Below are positions 1 through 8,147 of a stretch of 64,000 nt of DNA, in pieces. Made by a program: the position numbers and the translations under genes. This DNA is from Micromonospora sp. WMMA1363. GTDB lineage: Bacteria; Actinomycetota; Actinomycetes; Mycobacteriales; Micromonosporaceae. Where the stretch lies: NCBI RefSeq assembly GCF_030345795.1, contig NZ_JAUALB010000001.1, positions 3,650,001-3,714,000 on the forward strand. The letters run 5' to 3'. Each line of letters begins with the position of its first letter. The first letter of the stretch is position 1. Below the pieces are notes generated by a model that made no database searches, was not told where the DNA came from, and saw only the letters and a list, made by a program, of their open reading frames with translations.

Positions 1-8
1 AGAGACAT
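1..8 (-). CDS. Start codon of a divergent gene running off the left edge
   Basis: On the minus strand an ATG (8-6) is preceded by a strong ribosome-binding site, AGGAGGAG, at 11-18. Only the codons for Met-Ser are inside the window, so the product cannot be named. A TAnnnT hexamer (TATCGT, 21-26) and a Zur-like palindrome lie just upstream, so the gene is probably zinc-responsive like its neighbours. This is inferred from the RBS, spacing and operator alone. Confidence 0.45.
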
Positions 9-22
9 GCTCCTCCTCACAC

Positions 23-47
23 GATAACGATCAACGATTGTCGTTAG
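23..47. promoter_or_regulatory. Zur-box-like operator in a divergent promoter
   Basis: The core AACGATCAACGATTGTCGTT (27-46) is an imperfect palindrome. Read on the minus strand as TAACGACAATCGTTGATC it closely matches the other Zur-like boxes of this window near 3760, 13355 and 13545. It overlaps candidate -10 hexamers in both directions: TATCGT for the gene leaving the window and TAGCGT (45-50) for the permease at 221. The Zur assignment is inference from similarity and from the zinc-related genes around it. Confidence 0.55.
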
Positions 48-220
48 CGTCGCGACGTGAGCACACCATGTCACGGTCGGTGGCGTCAACGGCACCGCTC
101 GTGTTCCACCGCCGACGGGGGACAGCCGGCGGCACGCGCCCACGCATCGCCTGAGTCGGAAGTCGAACTTGGCGCGGTGGCGCCCGCAACGCTGAGCTCC
201 ATCACTGGGTTGATTCACTT

Positions 221-1306
221 GTGAGTGCAGCCGGACAGGTCAGCGGTGAGACTGACGTCCCCGAAGACCAGGCCGACGGGCACACGGCGCGACGGGGGCG
301 GCATCACGGGTCGTTCATGCCGGCCGGCGCCGCGAGTGGCACCGAGGGGCACCCAGCGGAGGCGGGTACCGCCGTGGTCGTGGTCGTGACGGTACTGCTG
401 GTACTGCTGGTGGTCGGGCAGTCACCAGTCACTGTCGGCCTTGGTGCTCGGCTGCTGGCGACGTGGACCACTGTCTTCGTTTCGGTGTTGGTGCAGGCGG
501 TGCCCTTCTTGGTGGCGGGTGTGGTGTTGTCCGCAGTCATCGCTACATGCGTCCCGCCGTCGTTCTGGGCGCGGGCGCTGCCGGAACGATCCGTTCTCGC
601 GGTGCCGGTTGCCGGCGCTGCCGGTGTGCTGCTTCCGGGTTGCGAGTGCGGCGCCGTACCGATGGGTGCTGCGCTCGTGCGCCGAGGCGTGACGCCGGCG
701 GTCGCGGTGACGTTCCTACTGGCCGCGCCGGCGGTCAACCCGGTCGTACTCACGGCTACCGCGGTCGCGTTTCCGGCCAACCCGGAGATGGTGCTGGCGC
801 GTGGCCTCGCCAGCATGACGGTGGCCGTGGCCATGGGCTGGCTGTGGTTGCGCTGGGGCCGCACGGACTGGATCAAGCTGCCGAGCCGGCCTGAAGAGAC
901 CCGCCGGGCGCGAGCGTTCTGGCTGTCGCTACGCCACGACATTCTGCACGCCGGTGGGTTCCTGGTCGTCGGCGCGGCGGTCGCCGCGAGTGTCAACGTG
1001 TTGCTACCGGAACGGGCACTCGGTGTCGTTGTCGGCAACTGGGTCGTCGAGGTGCTGATCCTCGCCACGTTGGCCGTGGTCCTGTCGCTCTGTTCGGAGG
1101 CGGACGCTTTCGTCGCGGCGTCGATGTCGCAGTTCTCCCTGACCGCGCGGTTGGTGTTCCTGGTCGTCGGCCCCGCCGTCGACGTCAAGCTGATCGCCAT
1201 GCAGGCTGGGGTGTTCGGTGGTCGATTCACCCGCCGTTTCGTACCCGCCACACTGGCCGTCGCTATCGGTGTCGCGTCCGTAGCCGGCGCGGTCTTGCTG
1301 CCCTAG
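221..1306 (+). CDS. YraQ/ArsP-type permease (DUF318 family)
   Basis: A polytopic membrane protein of 361 residues with about eight to ten hydrophobic segments. It belongs to the YraQ/UPF0718 permease family, known by the segment GCECGAVPMG near residue 140 and by SEADAF near residue 292. The first 45 residues are polar and poorly conserved, so the true start may be downstream of the GTG used here; no good ribosome-binding site precedes 221. The next gene begins 12 bases downstream and encodes the usual partner of these permeases. The substrate is unknown. The Zur-like operator at 23-47 suggests control by zinc, so transport of zinc or a zinc complex is a reasonable but untested idea. Confidence 0.8.
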   Translation: MSAAGQVSGETDVPEDQADGHTARRGRHHGSFMPAGAASGTEGHPAEAGTAVVVVVTVLLVLLVVGQSPVTVGLGARLLATWTTVFVSVLVQAVPFLVAGVVLSAVIATCVPPSFWARALPERSVLAVPVAGAAGVLLPGCECGAVPMGAALVRRGVTPAVAVTFLLAAPAVNPVVLTATAVAFPANPEMVLARGLASMTVAVAMGWLWLRWGRTDWIKLPSRPEETRRARAFWLSLRHDILHAGGFLVVGAAVAASVNVLLPERALGVVVGNWVVEVLILATLAVVLSLCSEADAFVAASMSQFSLTARLVFLVVGPAVDVKLIAMQAGVFGGRFTRRFVPATLAVAIGVASVAGAVLLP

Positions 1307-1318
1307 CTCGGAGGACAG

Positions 1319-2056
1319 GTGCACCGCCTTGCTCAGTCGCTCCTGCTCCTGGTGTTCGGCGCCACCATGCTGCGGACGGGTCTGACCGACCTGCACCTGC
1401 GCTACGTTGCCGAGCCGTTGGGCCCGTTGCTGGTGGTCGCTGGCGGCACAGTCTTGATCGCCGCCCTGGTCGCGTTGCGGCACGACCTGGACCTGGCGGA
1501 CACACGGGCCACCGTCCGCGTCGGTCCGGGCTCGGTCGGCCATCAGCACGGCGGCGATCACGGTCCGGCGGTTGCCTGGCTGCTTGTCCTGCCCGTGCTC
1601 GCGCTGACGTTGCTGGCGCCGCCGGCGCTTGGCGCCTACCGAGCGGAGCGGACCGGCACCATGCTGCACCGGTCGCCGGGTGTGTCGTACCCGGCGTTGC
1701 CTGCCGAGGATCCCGTCACGCTCACCCTCTACGAATTCGCCTACCGGGCGTCAACGGACGCCGGCGCCTCTCTCGCCGGCCGCAGGGTCCGACTGATCGG
1801 TTTCGTCGCGACCGGTCCGGACGGCCGGCTCCTGCTGGCGCGGATCGTCGTGTCCTGCTGCGCCGCGGACGGCAGACCGATCAAGGTCGGCCTGACCGGT
1901 CAGGTACCTGCCAGGCTCGTCCCAGACACGTGGATAGAAGTCACTGGCCGGCGCAGCACTCGCATCGGCACCGACCCCGCCAACGACGGGCCCATCCCCT
2001 ACCTACACGTTGACGGTTGGCAACCCGTGCCAGCGCCGCGGCAGCCGTACGAGTGA
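1319..2056 (+). CDS. TIGR03943 family putative permease subunit
   Basis: A 245-residue protein that starts at GTG with a clear GGAGG five bases upstream. Two N-terminal hydrophobic segments (about residues 5-22 and 33-50) and a third near 80-100 are followed by a roughly 120-residue extracytoplasmic domain containing a CC pair near residue 180. This matches the YcgQ/TIGR03943 family, which is almost always encoded next to a YraQ-type permease, as here. It probably forms a complex with the product of the preceding gene. Family membership is judged by layout and context; the biochemical role is not known. Confidence 0.75.
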   Translation: MHRLAQSLLLLVFGATMLRTGLTDLHLRYVAEPLGPLLVVAGGTVLIAALVALRHDLDLADTRATVRVGPGSVGHQHGGDHGPAVAWLLVLPVLALTLLAPPALGAYRAERTGTMLHRSPGVSYPALPAEDPVTLTLYEFAYRASTDAGASLAGRRVRLIGFVATGPDGRLLLARIVVSCCAADGRPIKVGLTGQVPARLVPDTWIEVTGRRSTRIGTDPANDGPIPYLHVDGWQPVPAPRQPYE

Positions 2057-2178
2057 GGTATCACCGCCGGCCCGTGCGCAAGACGCCGACCGACCCCGGC
2101 AGCACCGGAGGAAGGGCCGGGTGACTCAGCCTTGATCGTCCTCGCCGCACTGTCGATGCACTCGCACTGCGCGGCGGC

Positions 2179-2205
2179 GCCCGCCGGCCAGAGCGGCCGG
2201 CGGGC
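2179..2205. terminator. GC-rich hairpin terminator between convergent transcription units
   Basis: A perfect 11-bp stem (GCCCGCCGGCC with its complement) closes a five-base loop, without a T tract, as is common in actinobacteria. It lies between the rightward permease pair and the leftward surface-protein operon and can serve both. The 364-base gap 2057-2420 contains nothing else recognisable apart from a second, imperfect CGGGCC/GGCCCG inverted repeat at about 2300-2355. Confidence 0.6.
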
Positions 2206-2420
2206 GGACACGTCGAGACCGCATCGCACGCATCGTCAGCGAGTTCGTCCACTGCCGGTTTAGCTATAGGCCAACTCCTTCTTGCCGTTCATGGGTGCAG
2301 CGGGCCAGCCGGCGCGAGGCCGCGGCGTGGGCGGTGGGATCGCGCCGGCCCGGTCCGCCGCTTGCAGGTACCACCCCTACCTCGGCGGGCGTCTGGTGCG
2401 GCTACCGCACCTGGCGTTGG

Positions 2421-3074
2421 TCAGGGGAGGACTTCGAAGGTCCAGGTCTTGGCGCCGGAGCTGATGGTCGTGCCGTTGGCGGCCAGTTTGCCGGTGACCT
2501 CGAAGGTGACGGTGTAGATGCCGGCGGCGTCGAAGCCCCAGTTGACGTGGGCGTGGGTGTTGCGGTTGACGTTGAGGCTGTCGGGCAGGCCGTTGCCGCT
2601 GTCGAACAGCACGGTCGGGGTTCCGCCGGATACGGTGTAGACGCTGAAACCGGCCGGCCCGGCGACGTTGGTGAGCTTGAAGGTGACACGGTTGTTCTGG
2701 AACACACCACTGGGCACCTCGGTGGTGTTCCATCCGGCCCAGAGCAGCCCGGCGGTGCTGGCCTGGGACAGCACCCAGGCTTGGCCGCCGGCGCCGAGGA
2801 ACGACCAGGCACCACCGCCGGGCACGGTGACCTTAGCGCTGGTGGGAACGCGCAGGACGACGTCGGCGGGGTTGCGCTCCACCGACGGGCTGACGGTGTC
2901 ATCGAGCAGGTTGACGGTGAGCGCGCCGCTGGCGTAGTCGACGTCGATGACGTCGACGTGGCCGCTGGACAGCACGATCGGCGCCGCGGCCGCAGGGGTG
3001 GCGGTGCCGGCGAGCAGCGCGGCGGTCAGGGCAAGGCCGGCGAGGAAACGGCTGCGGGTACGCACAGCGCTCAC
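2421..3074 (-). CDS. Secreted anchored-repeat (TIGR03769-type) protein
   Basis: A 217-residue exported protein: a signal peptide (residues 1-31, ending in a run of Ala) followed by one 'choice-of-anchor M'/TIGR03769-type beta domain that fills the rest. Diagnostic elements are GHVD (His39, Asp41), FLG near 92, WAGWNT near 112, and HAH (174-176) followed by Trp-Gly-Phe. The start is a GTG overlapping the TGA of the upstream gene (GTGA), so the two are translationally coupled; a longer open frame upstream is an artefact. No membrane anchor or sortase signal follows the domain, so the protein is probably released or held by partners. It is the last gene of the zinc-locus operon and is probably expressed from the Zur-controlled promoter at 3756-3785. 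The histidines suggest metal binding (inference). Confidence 0.8.
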   Translation of the reverse strand: MSAVRTRSRFLAGLALTAALLAGTATPAAAAPIVLSSGHVDVIDVDYASGALTVNLLDDTVSPSVERNPADVVLRVPTSAKVTVPGGGAWSFLGAGGQAWVLSQASTAGLLWAGWNTTEVPSGVFQNNRVTFKLTNVAGPAGFSVYTVSGGTPTVLFDSGNGLPDSLNVNRNTHAHVNWGFDAAGIYTVTFEVTGKLAANGTTISSGAKTWTFEVLP

Positions 3075-3718
3075 GCCCTGACCACGACGCGCAGGGTGGC
3101 CGCCTCGCTGGTGACCTGCTGCCCGGTGGCAGCGAGGGTGCCGGTGGCGCGGACGGTGAGGCAGTAGGTGCCGGCGCGGTCGAACGCCCAGTTGGCGTGC
3201 AGGTGGTCGCCGGCGGTCAGAGCGATGGTGTCGGGCAGACCGTCGCCGCTGTCGGCGAGGACGGTGGGCTGCCCGACGGCGTTCTCGGTGTAGATGGCGA
3301 GTTGCCCGGGTCCCCTGACCGACTGCAGGTTGAGGGTGAGCGCGTCGCCGGTGAAGGTGCCGGCTTCGACTTCCTCGGCGGCGATTCCGGGCCACACGAG
3401 GTCGGTGTTCTGGATCTCGGGCAGGATCCACACCTTCGACGCCCCGGGGGTGCCGAGGAAGCCGAAGGCGGGATCGTTCGGGACAGTGACCTTGGCCTGC
3501 CGCTTCACGACGATCTTGACCTCGTCGGTGGCGTACTCGACGTCGTTGTCCTCGTCGTGGACGCCGAGTTCCAACTCGCCGGCCTCGTACGCGATGTCGA
3601 CCAGGTCGAGGTGCCCGGAGTTGAACGTCACCACGGCGGCCTGCGCCGGCGGCACTGCCGCGAGCATCGCCGCGGTCACCGCCCCGGAGGCGAGAAGCAG
3701 GCGGATCGGCTTACGCAC
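3071..3718 (-). CDS. Secreted anchored-repeat (TIGR03769-type) protein
   Basis: A 215-residue exported protein with a signal peptide (1-27) and a single anchored-repeat domain. The GHLD motif is at His36/Asp38 and the HLH motif at 172-174, followed by Asn-Trp-Ala-Phe. The domain is more acidic than its siblings (EDNDVEY, 56-62). The GTG start is chosen because GGAAAGGAG sits just upstream and the codons begin a proper signal peptide; the frame continues upstream across the promoter but has no RBS there. It overlaps the next gene by four bases. A Zur-like operator lies 40 bases upstream, so this pair can be induced separately from the importer genes. A secreted zinc-binding or zinc-delivery role is inferred. 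Confidence 0.8.
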   Translation of the reverse strand: MRKPIRLLLASGAVTAAMLAAVPPAQAAVVTFNSGHLDLVDIAYEAGELELGVHDEDNDVEYATDEVKIVVKRQAKVTVPNDPAFGFLGTPGASKVWILPEIQNTDLVWPGIAAEEVEAGTFTGDALTLNLQSVRGPGQLAIYTENAVGQPTVLADSGDGLPDTIALTAGDHLHANWAFDRAGTYCLTVRATGTLAATGQQVTSEAATLRVVVRA

Positions 3719-3755
3719 GAAAGGCTCCTTTCCATGCGGTCCCCAGTAGACCACA

Positions 3756-3785
3756 CTATTGAAAATGATAGTCGTTTCACTTAAT
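3756..3785 (-). promoter_or_regulatory. Zur-box-like operator within a leftward promoter
   Basis: On the minus strand the palindrome TGAAACGACTATCATTTTCA (3760-3779) lies between a GTGAAA -35 element and a TAGTGT -10 element spaced by 16 bases. It matches the actinobacterial Zur-box pattern (TGAAAAYGA core) and the other boxes of this window. A repressor bound here would cover both promoter elements. It controls the two secreted anchored-repeat genes at 3718-2421. Confidence 0.65.
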
Positions 3786-3884
3786 GCGGGGAAGGGGATC
3801 TCGGGGCCAACAGCGACCCAACCGCCTTCGTCCACGTCCCAGCTCCTGGGGACAGGCCACCCGGGCGCCGGGGCCGGCATTCGG

Positions 3885-4826
3885 CTAGCGAGGGGCGGAC
3901 GGTGACGCCTGGTGTGGTTGGGGCTGGCCGATGTGGGCATCGGGTGGCGTACTCTGCGTGAGTTCCCGCTCGGTCGGACGCTTCCACCGCCGGGTCAGCA
4001 GGCCGTGTCGTGGGGCGATCAGCCAGGCGGCGAGGAAGACGGCGGTGGCGACCAGGACGATGGTGCCGCCGACCGGTGTGTCGTAGCTCCAGGACAGGTA
4101 CAGCCCGACGAGGGCCGACGCGCCGCCGACCAGCGGGGCGAGCAGCATCATGACGCCGAGCCGGTCGGTGAGCAGGCGGGCTGCGGCGGCGGGGGTGATC
4201 AGCAGAGCGAGGACGAGGATGTTGCCGATGGTCTGTAGGGAGATCACCACGGCCAGGGTGACCAGGACGTAGAGCGCGACGTCGAGCCAGAAGACCGGCA
4301 GCCCCATCGAGCGGGACATCTCCCGGTCCAGGCAGACCGCGACGAATTCCTTGTGCAGGGCGAGCACCAGGCCGAGGATGACCAGGCCGGTGCCGCCGAC
4401 GAGGTAGAGGTCCCGGTTTGGGATGCCGGTGATCGAGCCGAACAGGAACTGTTGCAGCGACCCGGCGTAGCCGGGGGCCTGGGAGATGATCACGATGCCG
4501 AGGGCGAACGCGGCGACCAGGAAGACGCCGATCAGGGAGTCCTCCTTGACGCGCCGGTTCTGCGAGAAGATCGCGATCAGCAGTGCGGTGGCGAGGCCGG
4601 CGGCGGCGCCACCGAGGACCAGGCTGCCCTGCAGGACGAAGGCGACCGCGATGCCCGGGAAGACCGCGTGCGCCACGGCGTCGCCGATGAAGGCCATCCC
4701 CCGGAGTACGACGTAGCAGCCGACGACGCCGCAGACGATGCTGGACATGACCGCGATCGCCAGTGCCTTGGGCAGGAAGGCGAGGTCGGGGTTGAGCAGG
4801 TCGGTGAGGAATTCGGTGATCGACAT
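3885..4826 (-). CDS. Zinc/manganese-type ABC transporter permease (anchored-repeat type)
   Basis: A 313-residue integral membrane protein of the ABC-3 (ZnuB/MntB) family with about eight or nine transmembrane segments. Family signatures are the early GCYVVLRGMAFIGDAVAHAV segment and the ALLITPAAAA segment in the second half. It ends in a polar cytoplasmic tail of about 40 residues. It starts with ATG overlapping the TGA of the ATPase gene (ATGA). The associated ATPase, ZnuA-like lipoprotein and surface proteins identify it as the permease of the 'anchored repeat-type' ABC transporter (TIGR03770-like). It should import Zn2+ handed over by the lipoprotein at 6557-8143. Confidence 0.88.
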   Translation of the reverse strand: MSITEFLTDLLNPDLAFLPKALAIAVMSSIVCGVVGCYVVLRGMAFIGDAVAHAVFPGIAVAFVLQGSLVLGGAAAGLATALLIAIFSQNRRVKEDSLIGVFLVAAFALGIVIISQAPGYAGSLQQFLFGSITGIPNRDLYLVGGTGLVILGLVLALHKEFVAVCLDREMSRSMGLPVFWLDVALYVLVTLAVVISLQTIGNILVLALLITPAAAARLLTDRLGVMMLLAPLVGGASALVGLYLSWSYDTPVGGTIVLVATAVFLAAWLIAPRHGLLTRRWKRPTERELTQSTPPDAHIGQPQPHQASPSAPR

Positions 4827-5569
4827 CAGGCTGCCCTCACGAGCTTCAGCAGCGCAGACGTCGCGCTGACCCCGAAGGTCTGTGTCCACAGCTCGGCGTC
4901 CTGCAGGTCCGCCGGGCGCCCATCGGCGATGATCCGGCCGTTGAGCAGGACCAGCCGGGTGCAGGAGTCCACCGCCGCGACCAGGTCGTGGGTGGTCATC
5001 AGCACCTCGCGGCCCTCCTGCGCCAGGCTGGTGAACAGGTCGCCCAGCAGTTCCTGGGTGGGCATGTCCAGTCCGGTGAACGGCTCGTCGAGCAGCAGGA
5101 TGCTCGGCGCGAGCGCGAGCGCGCGCGCGACCAGGACACGTTGGCGTTGCCCACCGGAGAGTTCACCGACCGGCCGGCGGCGCAGAGCGGTGAGTTGCAC
5201 GCGGTCGAGCGCGTCGCCGACCGCCCGCCAGTCGGCCACGCCGGGACGACGGAGCAACCCGATCCGGCCGGTGCGACCACTCATCACGGCCTGCTCCACC
5301 GAGATCGGGAAGTCCCAGCTGAACTCGTGGCGCTGGGGGACGTAGCCGATCCCCGATCGCCCGGGACGTGCCGGCTCACCCTCCACCAACACCCGGCCGC
5401 CGCGGGTGCGGATCAGCGCCAGGACGGCGCGCAGCAGGGTGGTCTTGCCGGCGCCGTTGGGGCCCAGCAGCCCCACCAGTTCGCCACGGTCGAGGTGCAG
5501 GTGTACGTCCCGCAGGACCGGCCGGCCGCCGAGATCCACGTCCAACCCTTCGATGTCGAGTGCTTTCAC
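4826..5569 (-). CDS. Zinc/manganese-type ABC transporter ATP-binding protein (anchored-repeat type)
   Basis: A 247-residue ABC ATPase. Walker A is GPNGAGKTT (36-44), the Q loop lies near YVPQR (76-80), the signature is LSGGQ (137-141), Walker B is LLLDEP (158-163) and the switch His is in TTHDL (192-196). It is closest to ZnuC/MntA-type ATPases of metal importers. The GTG start overlaps the TGA of the upstream surface-protein gene (GTGA), and the gene itself overlaps the permease gene by one base, so the three are coupled. A much longer upstream open frame on this strand is the shadow of the neighbouring gene. Confidence 0.9.
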   Translation of the reverse strand: MKALDIEGLDVDLGGRPVLRDVHLHLDRGELVGLLGPNGAGKTTLLRAVLALIRTRGGRVLVEGEPARPGRSGIGYVPQRHEFSWDFPISVEQAVMSGRTGRIGLLRRPGVADWRAVGDALDRVQLTALRRRPVGELSGGQRQRVLVARALALAPSILLLDEPFTGLDMPTQELLGDLFTSLAQEGREVLMTTHDLVAAVDSCTRLVLLNGRIIADGRPADLQDAELWTQTFGVSATSALLKLVRAA

Positions 5570-6546
5570 GGCTGACCCTCCGACGATGCGATCACGCGCT
5601 CCCGCTCGGCCCGCCGTCTGGCGCCGCGTCCGCGCAGCAGGAGAACGACCAGGCCGAGAGCGAGCACGACGGCCGTCCCGGCCAGTGCCGTCACCAGCAG
5701 CGTCTGAGAACCATCGGCCCGATCGTCGACTCCGGCCGGGTCCTGGCCGGGCGGCTCCTGGCCGACCGGTACGGCGATGTCCGCCGTGGCGGCGAAGGCC
5801 TCGTCGGCGCTGGTGGCGTCCCCCACCGCGAAGCGCAGCGTACGGGTCGCCGAGGCCTTCTCCCCGTTGACCAGGTCGGCCGACACCTGCACCGCGACCA
5901 GGTAGACACCGGGTGCGGTGAAGACCCAGTTGGCGTGGGTGTGGGTGTTGACCTCGGCCCAGAAGGGTTGAGCCTTCGCCTCGGCCGACCGCCACAGCGG
6001 CTGAGGCGCGGCGAAGTTGCCCGACTGGAGGTAGGTCGTGAGGGTCCCCGGGCCGCGTACGCCGAGCAGGGTCAGGGTGACACCTCGGTCGATGGTCTGC
6101 ATCACCCGCGGGTCCTGGGTGTTCCAGCCTAGCCAGATCACGTCCGGCGCCTGGACCTGCGGCACCACGTACACCCGCTTGCCGGCCTCGACGCCCAGGA
6201 ACGCGTACGCCGGGTCGTCGGGGACGGTGTGCAGCGCGGCGTCGGACACCCGCAACAGGGTCTCGTCCGGGTCACGCCACACTGGTTGCGCCTGCGTGCC
6301 GTCGTGGATCAGCAGCGTCCACCGGTTGTCGACGTAGCGGGGACCGATGTCGACGTGCCCGGTGGCGAGCGTCGTCCGACCGGCGGTGATGGGCTGGTCG
6401 GCCGCGATCGACTGGTCGAGGTTCGGCGTCGGCGCCGCTGCCCGCGCCGGGTTCGGTGCCGCCGACAGCACCAGCAGCGCCGCGATCGCGGCTCGCAGAA
6501 TGACTGTGGTCGCGCGGGTGCGGGGACGTGCCCGTCCTGCCGTCAC
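5566..6546 (-). CDS. Membrane-anchored surface protein with one anchored-repeat domain
   Basis: A 326-residue protein with a signal peptide (about 1-37), one TIGR03769-type domain (about 58-255; GHVD at His64/Asp66, HTH at 202-204 followed by ANW), a polar linker, one C-terminal transmembrane helix (about 282-303) and an Arg-rich cytoplasmic tail. It therefore displays the repeat domain on the outer face of the membrane. GTG is the start, with GGAGG six bases upstream. It lies between the substrate-binding lipoprotein and the ATPase, a position that suggests it docks on the importer or hands metal to it. No sortase motif is seen. The metal-relay role is inference. Confidence 0.8.
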   Translation of the reverse strand: MTAGRARPRTRATTVILRAAIAALLVLSAAPNPARAAAPTPNLDQSIAADQPITAGRTTLATGHVDIGPRYVDNRWTLLIHDGTQAQPVWRDPDETLLRVSDAALHTVPDDPAYAFLGVEAGKRVYVVPQVQAPDVIWLGWNTQDPRVMQTIDRGVTLTLLGVRGPGTLTTYLQSGNFAAPQPLWRSAEAKAQPFWAEVNTHTHANWVFTAPGVYLVAVQVSADLVNGEKASATRTLRFAVGDATSADEAFAATADIAVPVGQEPPGQDPAGVDDRADGSQTLLVTALAGTAVVLALGLVVLLLRGRGARRRAERERVIASSEGQP

Positions 6547-6556
6547 TGGTCCTCCA

Positions 6557-8143
6557 TCACTTGTCCGTGGTCAGGCAATCGCGCAGCGATTCGGCGTTGA
6601 ACCGCATCATCTCCGCGTAGGTGGTGACGGCGCGGTCGAACGCGTCGCCGTAGATCGGGCACACCCGCAGGTCCTGTTCCCGGGCCACCTCGGTCAGCGT
6701 GGCGGACCGGGCCGCCAGGTTCGGCTCCAGGAACACGGCGGGAATCCGCAGGTTGCGGATCGTCTCGGTGAGCCGGCGGCGGTCGGCGAGGCTCGGCTCG
6801 GTGGCGGGGTTGGGGGTGACGAAGCCGGAGATCTGCACCCCGTATGCCTGGCCCAGATAGCCGAACGCGTCGTGCGTGGTGACGAGGTGACGCCGCGACG
6901 GTGGAATCCGCGCGATGGTGTCCCGGACGTAGGTGTCGAGCTCTTCCAGTTGCCGGATGTAGGCCGAGGCGTTCGCCCGGTAGGTCGCCGCCCCCTCAGG
7001 GTCGACTCCGGTCAGTGTGTCCCGGATGAGCTCGGTGTAGGCGATGGCGTTGCGGACGTTCTGCCACAGGTGCGGGTCGATCTCGCCGTGCACGTGCTTG
7101 CCGAGAACGGCCTGCGGAAGCTGATACACCTGGGTGCCGGGTCGACCGAGGAACCGGAACCGCCGGTCGCCGGGAACCTCCAGCATCGCCTTGTTCGGCA
7201 CCTCGACGACGGTGCGCGCCGGGTCGTACACCCGTTGGGTCGCCTCGCCGCCACCCTCGGGGTCGGCGAGTAGGTAGAGCCGCCGCTGGTCGAGGTCGAC
7301 GGTGACGTCGGCGTGGCCGCCGTTCAGCACCTCCGACATCCCCGGCACCGAGTGCGGGTCCACCCCGACGGCGAAGGTGAACACCTGCTCGCCCATGGGG
7401 ACGGGCGCTGTCTGCGGATCGACGGCCAGCCGCGCCCGCATCGTCAGCCGGTAGACACCCGGCTCGGTGAACGCCCAGCTCATGTGGGTGTGCGCGTCCG
7501 GCGGCAGCATGGCGGTGTCGTCCCGGTAGCCGTTGGCGGCGTCGAACCCGTCGGCGGAGTCGACGTAGAACGACGGGTTGCCGAACGACTCGGTCAGGTA
7601 CGCGAACATCCGACCCGGCCCGTCCGTGGCGGTCGCGCTGAGCAGCACGTCCGAGGAACGGTTCGCCCCGTGCGACGCACCGGTGCCGCGCACCCGCATA
7701 CCCAGCCAGATGGTGTCCAGCGACACGTCCTCGACCAGCGGAATGATCTCCGCCGCGTACTTGACCGCCCCCTCGGCCAGCGAGATGTTCGGCACGCCGT
7801 CGCGCAGGTTCGCGTCCAGCGCCTTGATGACGGCCTGCTCCTCCAGCAGCAGGTAGTTGCTGAACGCCACGTCGGCGTAGACGACGTCGCGGATGTCCCG
7901 CAGCGACGCCTCGTAGCTGTGCGGATCGGCCCCGTCCGGCACCAACGAGGTGACCCTCACTCGGTCACCACCGACGTTTCCTACCAGGTCGCGCAGGATT
8001 CCGGTGGTCGTCACGACCTGTACCCGCTCGTCGTGCGCGCTCAACGCCACCTCCGACCGGCAGCCGCCGGCGAGCAACGCGGCCAGCAGCGGCAGCACGA
8101 CCAGCCGCCGCGTGCCGACCCGGTGGGTGCCCGTCCTCGGCAC
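6557..8143 (-). CDS. Anchored-repeat ABC transporter substrate-binding lipoprotein (ZnuA-like)
   Basis: A 528-residue lipoprotein (lipobox LLAGGC, Cys28). It is a cluster A-I, ZnuA-like metal-binding protein split by a large insertion. The ZnuA fold runs from about 40 to 130 and resumes at about 350. All four expected metal ligands are visible: His75 (DPHSYE), His358 (DPHLW), His424 (TTHDAF) and Asp500 (YGD). Between them lie about 210 residues of anchored-repeat domain, with HTH at 218-220 and GHAD at His277/Asp279. These halves come in the opposite order to the stand-alone domains, so the insert looks circularly permuted. The layout fits TIGR03772-type proteins. It should bind Zn2+ (possibly Mn2+) and deliver it to the permease at 3885-4826. 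Confidence 0.9.
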   Translation of the reverse strand: MPRTGTHRVGTRRLVVLPLLAALLAGGCRSEVALSAHDERVQVVTTTGILRDLVGNVGGDRVRVTSLVPDGADPHSYEASLRDIRDVVYADVAFSNYLLLEEQAVIKALDANLRDGVPNISLAEGAVKYAAEIIPLVEDVSLDTIWLGMRVRGTGASHGANRSSDVLLSATATDGPGRMFAYLTESFGNPSFYVDSADGFDAANGYRDDTAMLPPDAHTHMSWAFTEPGVYRLTMRARLAVDPQTAPVPMGEQVFTFAVGVDPHSVPGMSEVLNGGHADVTVDLDQRRLYLLADPEGGGEATQRVYDPARTVVEVPNKAMLEVPGDRRFRFLGRPGTQVYQLPQAVLGKHVHGEIDPHLWQNVRNAIAYTELIRDTLTGVDPEGAATYRANASAYIRQLEELDTYVRDTIARIPPSRRHLVTTHDAFGYLGQAYGVQISGFVTPNPATEPSLADRRRLTETIRNLRIPAVFLEPNLAARSATLTEVAREQDLRVCPIYGDAFDRAVTTYAEMMRFNAESLRDCLTTDK

Positions 8144-8147
8144 CCCG

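Noticed and set aside
304..1251. Long minus-strand frame opposite the YraQ permease
   Set aside because: Shadow of the real gene: Thr/Ala/Arg-rich with no domain, no RBS and poor codon choice. Many similar long frames across the window were rejected for the same reason.
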